Part shown: in pieces, positions 38,609 through 47,818 of the stretch
How the letters are laid out: each line of letters opens with the position of its first letter
Position numbering within the stretch: position 1 is the stretch's first letter
Assembly: GCA_028023455.1 (NCBI GenBank)
Contig: JAQFVV010000569.1
Coordinates: forward strand, 62,001-126,000
Length of the DNA: 64,000 nt
Direction: 5' to 3'
Source: Epiperipatus broadwayi
Lineage: Eukaryota; Onychophora; Udeonychophora; Euonychophora; Peripatidae
Notes under the pieces: generated by a model
The model's input: the letters and a program-made list of their open reading frames with translations, nothing else
What the model was told of the DNA's origin: nothing
Databases searched by the model: none
Position numbers and translations under genes: made by a program

Positions 38609-41600
38609 TGCCCTTATCTGTAGGTCATAATAAGGTAGAAAGGTCAATTACTAAAAAATTTTAAATTTTAAGTTATATTTGTATGGTATATAAATAATAA
38701 TAGGATAATTAGATTTTATAGTACAATTTAAAGCTGAAAATACCTGATATATAAAAATGTAATAAATTATTTTAAAAGAAAACAGTTAAATAAAGCTTAA
38801 TAATATCATTGCTTATGGTTGTAAAAGCTGGCCATATAAAATAATACAGCTATAAATAGTTAAAAGTATATTAATAATTTGAATATAATATTTTAAAACT
38901 AATAAATTTAATAAATGCTAGATGTAGTGTTATAATTATATTTAATAGTCAAAACTAATAGAGTATATTTTATTATAAACTTTGGGATGGTGAGAGTTAT
39001 ATTTAGTTCTACAAGTTTAATATTATTTTCCAAATTTTTATAAAATATATCAGCTTTGGTAATTTAGACCGAGACGTAAATAAAAAATCATCAGATAAAA
39101 TTAGTAAACACGTGACTGTATATTATATACCTTCACACACACGCTTGTTAAAATAATAATAAAGTTTGTGAATTTGAAACTAAATGTAATTGCCATCGAT
39201 GATTAAAATAAGAGTTAAAATATTAAATATTGTTTTAATAATTGTTTTTAAAGTTTAAATAATTTTGATAAAACTAAAATTGAATTTAAAAAAATAATAG
39301 TCTAAATAATATTTAAGACATTACGTCATCAAGTCTTTATTTTTAAAAGTCTAATCTGTTATATAACTAAATGTGTAAATTTGTTCGCGCTAAAAAGTCA
39401 TTAACCAATCAAAGGGGTAAATTAGCAGACAAAATATAAGAATTATACAAAGCGGGGGAGAAGTAATGTGAAAGTGAAAGAGAAAGTAACATATTTTTGT
39501 AGCTGATAACACTGTAGCTAGAAAAGTAATATAAATTTAAAATTTCGTAATTATTTTAAAAGTTCTTTTATAACATATAATATATTTTGACTGTATCTAC
39601 ATAAATTGCTAATTTTAAAAGTTATCTTACCAGGGAATTTTATTCGAATTTAACCAAAAGCCTACAGTAAAGATGGAAGTACAAGGAAAATACCTAAAAA
39701 TATTACTGAAGGAAAAATATTTGGAAAGTACCTTAATACAGATTTATTTATGCTCAACCAGAAACTTATTTTTGTCACTCAAAGAAATATAATTGGGACG
39801 CTATGTGAGAATTTAAAAGAGAAGTTACTTGCCATCAGGAAAAAATTATGACGCACAATTTATAAGGCTACTTTGAAGTTGCTTTATTCTTCTCTATGAA
39901 AAATATTTTATATGCGTTTTATTATAAAGAAAAATTATGATGAAGAAAGAATGTTAATCTTTTAAGGGAAAAACATTATTAAAAATAAGAAAAAAGCTAA
40001 AGAATAATATGAAAGTGCTATTCTATGTTTATAGAAAAGGAGCCGAAAACTTTATCTAATTAATTAAATATTATAAAGTATTCAATGGAAGAAATGCTTG
40101 ATTTAGAAAAGATAAAATTAAATTACTTAATGAAAAGGGATCCAGGAAAACAGAAAAATTTACTGAATATTAAATAAAAGTACCCTAAAGATGCATCGGA
40201 AAAGGCGCGCGGGAAAATACTAGCAGACAATATTAGAGGAGATATCAAGAATTAATAATTGTATACAATATTGTGAAAACCTAGGATTGTCGTCTATGAA
40301 TATTTATTAAACAGAGTAATAATTGTCTTACTTTAAATAGAACATTAAGTGACTAAAGAAGAAATAATATATTTTTTTTTAGCTTTAATATGAACAGTTC
40401 AAGAAAGTTTGATGAAGAAGTATCGTAAATATAATTTAAATATTTTTTATTAATTTATTTTAAAAATATAAAATGCTATGTAAGATTAGGGAAAACATAT
40501 AAACATAAATTTAGTAATATTAAAAAATTAAATATAATAGTTTATTAGAGTGACAGAAATATTGTTTTAAAAATAAAAAGTATGTATGGAAGATGTATAT
40601 CTACAAGAATCAATGGGATGGTGAAGCCTACAGAACACGATCGAGAAGATAAAGATCGTTTTGGTAATTTTGATATTTATTTATAATGCATAATGTATTT
40701 TTTTTAGATCATCTATTGATTAAGAATGATGTGTGAAAGTTTAAATTCTATGTACACATTTTATACAACATTAAAACATATTATGAGATAGGAGTAATTT
40801 TAAATATGCATGCAATAAGTTATTTAAAGTATAATTAATAATATAAGTTATCAGAACAATTGTGTGATTCTTTTGAACTTTCATGTAATAAAGTATTCAG
40901 ATATTTTAAAATAGTTTGTAGATGATAAATATACGAGAAAAGTAGTAAAAGATTTTCTTAAAGAACAGCGGTATAGTTTTTTGAAATAAAATGAATTTTA
41001 TTATTGTTAGAAATGCAGATAGGAATTTGTCGATGTACTGTATAGAAAAATCATGAGAAATAAGATCGGATAGTGACTTGGTAGTACTGGAGGAGAGGAA
41101 ACCAAGATGATGTTTTGTTAAGAAATAGGAAAATTAAAGTATTTGGATCATAGTTAGTTTGTGTGATTTCAGTATAGCTAACTAAGCCCTATGACTGAAC
41201 ACATATAGTTTTGGACAGTGTTTTTGCATATTTTTAAACTTTTTGATGTTATATAAAGCTGAAGAAATAGCTTTAGCATCACTCCTATAATAGAGGTTGG
41301 TAGACAGATAAAGGTCACTCCTCTATAGTGTCTTTAAATTCACTGTGCCATTATTGTCAAGGTTTATGACGGATAATATTCTAGTTATATTTTTGATCCT
41401 GTGCATCTATTTTCGCTATCCTTGTTTTCGTGAATCTGCATCGTCAGAAAGATATTTTCAAAGAAATAATGAATAAAATAGAATTGCAGAGATGTTATCA
41501 TTTATGTAAGAATAATTTATTTGCTGGAATGTTTTAGAATTGTGTAATTTTAAAAGTGAGAGTACAAAATATCATAAAGAGAGAAAGAATCATATAATAC

Positions 41601-43152
41601 AGTTATAAATTAATTCGGAAACGAATATAAGATTTTAAAAGAGAAATCTAAAACAAAGTTTTTTATAAAAGTGATAATGAAATTTTAATGTTTTAAATAA
41701 TATTTAGAAAATAAATATTGCATATTTATTAAGAAAATAATTCAATAGTGTGTAATAAACATATACTTGTGCATGGTATGTTAATAGTTGTAAATATCAT
41801 TTGAAGTAAGGCTTAAATGAGTATATTATGATTAATAAACATCGGATAATGAACTATAAAACTTAATACCAAATGTAGAAGAATGTCTTTGAATTTATGG
41901 GATTCCATGCTACTAATATAAAACTAGAATTTTATTATTTTTGTAGAATGTTTACTACGAATGTAATTTGTAAAATTAAAATATATAATTTTAATAATAG
42001 TAGGGATACAAAGTGTTAATAATAATTATATGAGAAACACATTTTGTAACAAGATAACCATAATAAGAAATCCAATAATAATAATACTGTATTTTTTTTT
42101 TAAGCATTTAAAAGATAAGAGTTAACTATAAAAGAATAAGTAGAAGTTTGATTTCATTTTTTATAAACTAGTAAAATAATTTTGTGATAGGAGAGTAAGG
42201 ATATCCAATGTACATAATGTAAAATATTGTTATTTATTGATGTTATTAATAAACTTTGTTGTAAATTTATTTTAAAGTTTTGTGTCTTCGTTGTTATTTC
42301 TCCACATGGATGCATGATATCACAATACACTTATAATTGAAACAGACATATAGTTTTTGCACAAAAGGTAAACATAAAAGTGTTATAAATAATTTTGAAA
42401 ATTTATTTGTATGATAAAATTAAAAGATCATAATTATATCATTTATTGGTCATAAGTTGGTTGCCACAATATTACATTAAAATATATGCTAATGTTGCCA
42501 CACGTATTCTGTAGTCAGATTATTAAAATACTACCACGTACGTAATTATTTATTTCATTTAGGAAGTAATAAGATTATATTATACCATTGTTGTTATTAT
42601 TATTATTTATTATTGTTAGTTACTGCGTAGTGAATTATGACATAAAATTCCCTTTTCATAGTTTACTACCGTAATTTTAAATCAGTTAGAGTACAATTTA
42701 TGAACCTGAGATTTATGTCATTTTATTTATTTTTAATTAATTGAGCTAGATTCTTATTAGAAAGAATATTAAGACATGATTATTATTTTAATCGTAGTGA
42801 AAAGAGCTTAGAAAGTCGTAAGAATACTATGAGTTAGTTATTTAATATAGTAAAAAGGGGAATAGTGTTCTTATGCCATTGAGATAGTATCATGTGGATA
42901 ATATCTCAATGTAGTCTATCTCGTTCCCCGTGTCGTCACTCCATGTCTCATGAAAATAGTAAATATTTGTTAATTCATTTTAAAAAATATAACCGTATTT
43001 GTATTTTAAGGATTAGAGCTAGTAATCATTTTAATTAATGCTGAATATTTCATTTATTTATTTGTTAGACTGAGCTAGAACCCGTAAAAATCTTAAATAT
43101 ATTATAAATTTTGAAGAGGTCGGTCGTGACGGTGGGGGGGGGAGAGGTTAGA
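38609..43152 (+). repeat. L2 5' LTR (~4.54 kb)
   Basis: Starts TGCCCTTATCTGTAGG (the 3' copy reads TGTGCCCTT) and ends GTCGGTCGTGACGG plus a G-run and GAGAGGTTAGA. It contains coding-like blocks (39673-39850; 40085-40255), and near its 3' end a hairpin with 10-bp perfect arms (CATTGAGATA at 42877, TATCTCAATG at 42902). No long ORF. Confidence 0.85.
42877..42911 (+). repeat. Hairpin in L2 5' LTR
   Basis: CATTGAGATA and TATCTCAATG pair perfectly around a 15-base loop; the 3' LTR has the same at 50450-50484. It could be an RNA structure near the transcript end or a regulatory palindrome; role unknown. Confidence 0.6.
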
Positions 43153-43155
43153 TTG

Positions 43156-43174
43156 TGATCGCCCAACGTGTTGC
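43156..43174 (+). other. L2 primer-binding site, tRNA-Lys type
   Basis: TGATCGCCCAACGTGTTGC, three bases inside the LTR edge. It carries the CGCCCAACGTG core of the Lys1,2-type site, with changes on both sides. It fits the place and spacing of a primer site, and L1 has the same type. Confidence 0.6.
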
Positions 43175-43271
43175 ACGATGTGTAGTTGGAACTACAATCG
43201 ATAGGTTGGATTCAACTAACAAGGTTAAATTTTGCTTTTCCAATGAGATTGCACGATGTGTAGTGGAGTTA
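43170..43271 (+). repeat. Direct repeat in the L2 leader
   Basis: TTGCACGATGTGTAGT occurs at 43171 (overlapping the end of the primer site) and again, as ATTGCACGATGTGTAGT, at 43248. This resembles the duplicated primer-site modules of L1 and gypsy-A. Confidence 0.55.
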
Positions 43272-43839
43272 CATATAGTTTAGTATTTGAATTTGTTCAT
43301 GTAAATTGGGAGATTGTCAATAGACATATTTTATAGAAGTAGATAATTTCATATTTGATTATAAAAATAATTATTAGGATTTAGTTATTAAAGTAAACTA
43401 AGTATTTGTTATTAAAATAATTTCAATTTTATGTGGTAGATAATCTGATTGTTTAAAAAACGTACTATACTATTGTGGATCAATTGACAAACAAAATTTA
43501 AAATATGCATATGTGGCTAACGATTATTGGTATTTAATATGACCGTGTCAATTATTGAAGTATTATTGAAAAAATATATTTGAAAGTGTTTTAATTTGTG
43601 CAAAGTATTTGTGAATCATGCATGTGGGAAATAACGTTGTGACACATATAAATTTAATTGTTATTGTTATTATAATTAGTTAGATAGTATAGGGTGTATA
43701 GAAGGTATTGTCTATAGTTATTGTGGGTGATGGTTGGATGAGATAAAAGAACTGGTAAGAAACTATTTTATGAAAAGTTAATAGTAACATATTATTGCGA
43801 TATAAAATTTTGAGGAAAAGTATTATAAAAAAAAAAAAA

Positions 43840-45165
43840 ATGGATAATCAAGATAACAGTTCAGTAGAGGAAATATCTGAATTCATTGTGGATAGTAGTT
43901 GTGAGGAGGAAAGGGAAGTGGAAGAGAACATTAATATAGAAACAGTTACAGATATTGTACAAATTGCAGATGAGGAAATAAAAGGAGAAGAAAAGATTAG
44001 GGAGTTAAAAATAGAGGAAGAAGAAGTAGTCTCACATAAAAGAGATGTAGATAGCTTTTCATTGTCTCAAATAGCACTGATGATGAAAGAAATTAATGAG
44101 AATATAAGTAGAAAATATGAATCTCTCAATGAAAATAATAGAAAAATTAATGAGAATATAAGTAGAAATAGAGAAGAGATTCAAGAAGATAATAGAAAAA
44201 ATAGAGAAGAGATTAAAGAAGAGATTAAAGAGAATATAAGTAGAAACAGAGAAGAGATTAATGAGAATATAAATAGAAATAGGGAAGAATGTAATATAAA
44301 ATTTGAATATCTCAATGAAATTATGAGTAAAAATAGTAATGAAATCAAAGCATGTATCGACTGTATGAATACAAAACTCAATGATACTTGTAAGACTATG
44401 GAAGACTTTAAGGAGGAAACACATAAGAAATTTAATGGCTTGGAATCAAGATTAGACAATAGTGAAAAAGTTATTACTTCTTTAAGGGATGAAATAGAAC
44501 AAATAGATTGTAATAATCAGGAATTGCTCAAGACTAAGTTTACAGAATTTTCTGAAATTGCTATAAAAGGTATAAACAAGCAAATAGAGGATTCTATTAG
44601 TCAATGTCAGACCAATAATAGTAAGTTAAAACAGGAGTTTGACAATAATAAATTAGATATTAAGAATGAAATATGTGAGATAAAGGAAGAGATAATGCAG
44701 AGTAGAATAAAGATGAAAGATGAAATGGAGAGAGAGTTAGTGGATAAGTTTAATGATTTAGTAGTACAAAATAGGAGAGATATAAAAGAAGAAATAGAAG
44801 AAGGTTTGATGGGAAAATTAGATGATTTTAATATTAGAAAGGAGGATGATCAGAAGTACAGGTCCAAAATAGGTGAGAATTTAAAGCGCTTACAAAAGGA
44901 TGTAAAAGAACAAGTAATGCAGGTAGAGAGAAATAGTAATGATGTATCAGTGGGTAAGATGGCAGATAATGAGTTAAGAAAAGATGAGTCTTATATTAAA
45001 TTCGCTAATAAAGAAACTAAGTTATTTGTTGGAAAAACCAGTATAAATAATGAAATGATTTATGAAGAAAAGGAGATTCATAAAAAATCTATTGAAATAA
45101 TTAATAGTAGTAATGAATTATATAAAAGAATACTGAACAATCCCAAAGGGTATATTTTAAATTGA
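43840..45165 (+). CDS. L2 ORF1: coiled-coil Gag-like protein, 441 aa
   Basis: An intact frame in an otherwise decayed region. I take the ATG at 43840, after an A14 run; the frame is open back to 43795 but without another ATG. Residues 1-75 are acidic and include DSSCEEEREVEEN (19-30), matching the N-terminus of the L1 gag-like protein. Residues ~85-150 repeat the element ENISRNREEI several times, and the rest is Glu/Lys/Asn-rich helical sequence of coiled-coil type. No CCHC knuckle or enzyme motif. The final codons TTA AAT TGA overlap a -1 slippery heptamer leading into ORF2. By position after the primer site and by being the main ORF it should be Gag (particle-forming, RNA-packaging); that is inference, as no capsid fold was recognised. 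Confidence 0.7.
   Translation: MDNQDNSSVEEISEFIVDSSCEEEREVEENINIETVTDIVQIADEEIKGEEKIRELKIEEEEVVSHKRDVDSFSLSQIALMMKEINENISRKYESLNENNRKINENISRNREEIQEDNRKNREEIKEEIKENISRNREEINENINRNREECNIKFEYLNEIMSKNSNEIKACIDCMNTKLNDTCKTMEDFKEETHKKFNGLESRLDNSEKVITSLRDEIEQIDCNNQELLKTKFTEFSEIAIKGINKQIEDSISQCQTNNSKLKQEFDNNKLDIKNEICEIKEEIMQSRIKMKDEMERELVDKFNDLVVQNRRDIKEEIEEGLMGKLDDFNIRKEDDQKYRSKIGENLKRLQKDVKEQVMQVERNSNDVSVGKMADNELRKDESYIKFANKETKLFVGKTSINNEMIYEEKEIHKKSIEIINSSNELYKRILNNPKGYILN
45156..45162 (+). promoter_or_regulatory. Putative -1 ribosomal frameshift heptamer T TTA AAT
   Basis: In the ORF1 frame the codons are TTA (45157-45159), AAT (45160-45162), TGA (45163-45165). The preceding T completes X XXY YYZ = T TTA AAT. 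Slipping back one base reads TTT AAA TTG ACT and enters ORF2. A 6-bp stem (ATAGGA 45177-45182, TCCTAT 45192-45197, 9-base loop) follows 14 bases downstream, farther than the usual 5-9. Confidence 0.5.
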
Positions 45166-45695
45166 CTAATGAAATGATAGGAGTGAGTAAATCCTATGAA
45201 AGATTAGTTGGTGAAAGAACTATAAATCAAATTAATAGTTTTAAAAAATATTATATTGATGATAAAAGATTTGGTAACTTTACAAAGATAATATCAAATT
45301 CTTCAGAGCAAAAATATTTAAAGTTGTTGGAACATGAGTTACCAAAAATTATTGATAAAAGTAGTAATAAATTTAAAAATAAAATGCAAGAGGTGATATC
45401 TAAATGTAGTATTAATGATAGAAATATTCATTTACAATTTGATATTTCTAAAGAAATATTGTTTCAAGGAATTAGAAACTTGATACCTAATAGTGAATTT
45501 ATAAGAGAAAAATTTAATCGGAATAGAGATTTAAGCAAGATAAAAGTAAGACTTAAATGTCTAAAGCATGAGAAATTCATAACAGATTTTCTTAAGAATA
45601 ATTTTAATAAAGGAAAGAAGATAGGAAAAGCTAAGGTGAGACTTAAGAAAGGCAAGAGAGAATTAAAGTTTAGATTTAGAAAAGAAAATACCTAA
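45162..45695 (+). CDS. L2 ORF2, -1-frame extension of ORF1 (177 aa)
   Basis: The frame has no ATG at its start (first codon in the open frame is TTG); the first ATG is at codon 5 (TNEM). It is therefore best read as a C-terminal extension of ORF1 made by -1 frameshifting, giving a fusion of ~618 aa, or as the result of a one-base indel. Sequence: YERLVGERTINQINSFKKYY, then ILFQGIRNLIPNSEFIREK, ending in a very basic tail (KKGKRELKFRFRKEN). No protease, RT or integrase motif. The basic tail could bind nucleic acid. Family not recognised. Confidence 0.55.
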   Translation: MTNEMIGVSKSYERLVGERTINQINSFKKYYIDDKRFGNFTKIISNSSEQKYLKLLEHELPKIIDKSSNKFKNKMQEVISKCSINDRNIHLQFDISKEILFQGIRNLIPNSEFIREKFNRNRDLSKIKVRLKCLKHEKFITDFLKNNFNKGKKIGKAKVRLKKGKRELKFRFRKENT

Positions 45696-45789
45696 TAATT
45701 AAGACAAATAAATCCTAAATAAGATGTGTATTTAATAATATATTATAACCTTATTTTTTTACAAAACAAATATAAAAATTTTAAATGTT

Positions 45790-45954
45790 AGCAACCTACA
45801 AAGAAATCAATTTAGAAAGTTTCTAGAATTGTATGAAGGTCCTTACAAGATTTTGAGAAAAGTGGGAGAAAATGCGTTTGTATTATCTACACCAGATGGT
45901 GAAAAAGGGACATATAACGCTAGAAGTTTAATCCCATACCCATCAGAAGTGTAG
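45790..45954 (+). pseudogene. Integrase C-terminal (GPY/F) remnant in L2
   Basis: The frame from ~45781 to TAG at 45952-45954 reads NQFRKFLELYEGPYKILRK, then VGENAFVLSTPDGEKG, then YNARSLIPYPSEV. It aligns with the end of gypsy-A integrase (FKKFFPIYQGPY...GRNAFLLED...GVYNARN). Only this last ~55-residue module of pol remains; the frame is open. It is a relic showing that L2 derives from a Ty3/gypsy element by loss of most of pol, unless it has been kept for a function. Confidence 0.75.
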
Positions 45955-46150
45955 AAAATTTTTTATAAGTATTAAGAATTCAAAGTTAAGTTTAGTGTCC
46001 AGATATTATATAAATTGGTATAACAAACAGTGTAATTTATTGTATTAAGTAGTATAAGATAGAATTTGGTTGTAGCAGATAATAAAATGAAGAGTATTAA
46101 TGAATAAAATAGGTATTAAAATAGATGTTTAATTTAAAATTTTTTATTCG

Positions 46151-46160
46151 AAGGGGGAAG
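46151..46160 (+). other. L2 polypurine tract
   Basis: AAGGGGGAAG, three bases before the 3' LTR TG. Standard plus-strand priming site position. Confidence 0.7.
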
Positions 46161-47232
46161 TTATGTGCCCTTATCTGTAGGTCATAATAAGGTAGAAAGG
46201 TCAATTACTAAAAAATTTTAAATTTTAAGTTATATTTGTATGATATATAAATAATAATAGGATAATTAGATTTTATAGTACAATTTAAAGCTGAAAATAC
46301 CTGGTATATAAAAATGTAATAAATTATTTTAAAAGAAAACAGTTAAATAAAGCTTAATAATATCCTTGCTTATGGTTGTAAAAGCTGGCCATATAAAATA
46401 ATACAGCTATAAATAGTTAAAAGTATATTAATAATTTGAATATAATATTTTAAAACTAATAAATTAAATAAATGCTAGATGTAGTGTTATAATTATATTT
46501 AATAGTCAAAATTAATAGAGTATATTTTATTATAAACTTTGGGATGGTGAGAGTTATATTTAGTTCTACAAGTTTAAAATTATTTTCCAAATTTTTATAA
46601 AATATATCAGCTTTGGTAATTTAGACCGAGACGTAAATAAAAAATCATCTGATAAAATTAGTAAACACGTGACTGTATATTATATACCTTCACACACACG
46701 CTTGTTAAAATAATAATAAAGTTTGTGAATTTGAAACTAAATATAATTGCCATCGATCATTAAAGTAAAAGTTAAAATATTAAATATTGTTTTAATAATT
46801 GTTTTTAAAGTTTAAATAATTTTGATAAAACTAAAATTGAATTTAAAAAAATAATAGTCTAAATAATATTTAAGACATTACGTCATCAAATCTTTATTTT
46901 TAAAAGTCTAATCTGTTATATAACTAAATGTGTAAATTTGTTCGCGCTAAAAAGTCATTAACCAATCAAAGGGGGTAAATTAGCAGACAAAATATAAGAA
47001 TTATACAAAGCGGGGGGGAGAAGTAATGTGAAAGTGAAAGAGAAAGTAACATATTTTTGTAGCTGATAACACCGTAGCTAGAAAAGTAATATAAATTTAA
47101 AATTTCGTATTTATTTTAAAAGTTCTTTTATAACATATAATATATTTTGACTGTATCTACATGGATTGCTAATTTTAAAAGTTATCTTACCAGGGAATTT
47201 TATTCAAGTTTAACCAAGAGCCTACAGTAAAG

Positions 47233-47412
47233 ATGGAAGTACAAGGAAAAATACCTAAAAATATTACTGAAGGAAAAATATTTGGAAAGTACCTTAATAC
47301 AGATTTATTTATGCTCAACCAGAAACTTATTTTTGTCACTCAAAGAAATATAATTGGGACGCTATGTGAGAATTTAAAAGAGAAGTTACTTGCCATCAGG
47401 AAAAAATTATGA
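47233..47412 (+). CDS. Small ORF inside L2 3' LTR (59 aa)
   Basis: Begins MEVQGKIPKNITEGK and ends LLAIRKKL. The composition is protein-like, with regular hydrophobic/charged spacing, unlike other LTR frames. The 5' LTR copy (39673-39850) lacks one A in GGAAAAATACC and is frameshifted. A second coding-like block follows at 47648-47818. Could be a leader exon, captured gene piece or chance; no family recognised. Confidence 0.3.
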   Translation: MEVQGKIPKNITEGKIFGKYLNTDLFMLNQKLIFVTQRNIIGTLCENLKEKLLAIRKKL

Positions 47413-47647
47413 CGCACACAATTTATAAGGCTACTTTGAAGTTGTTTTATTCTTCTCTATGAAAAATATTTTATATGCATTTTATTATAAAGAAAAATTA
47501 TGATGAAGAAAGAATGTTAATCTTTTAAGGGAAAAACATTATTAAAAATAAGAAAAAAGCTAAAGAATAATATGAAAGTGCTATTCTATGTTTATAGAAA
47601 AGGAGCCGAAAACTTTATCTAATTAATTAAATATTATAAAGTATTCA

Positions 47648-47818
47648 ATGGAAGAAATGCTTGATTTAGAAAAGATAAAATTAAATTACTTAATGAAAAT
47701 GGATCCAGGAAAACAGAAAAATTTACTGAATATTAAATAAAAGTACCCTAAAGATGCATCGGAAAAGGCGCGTGGGAAAATACTAGCAGACAATATTAGA
47801 GGAGATATCAAGAATTAA
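47648..47818 (+). pseudogene. Coding-like block inside L2 3' LTR
   Basis: 57 codons with one internal TAA: MEEMLDLEKIKLNYLM, then stop, then KYPKDASEKARGKIL...DIKN. The 5' LTR counterpart at 40085-40255 has the same length and the same stop. The frame may be a decayed remnant of a gene or of gag sequence captured into the LTR. Confidence 0.3.

Noticed and set aside
43795-43839. 15-codon upstream extension of L2 ORF1
   Set aside because: The frame is open but begins with TTG and is lysine codons from an A-run; the first ATG is 43840.
44059-44459. Minus-strand frames inside L2 ORF1
   Set aside because: Shadow of the repetitive coiled-coil ORF on the other strand.
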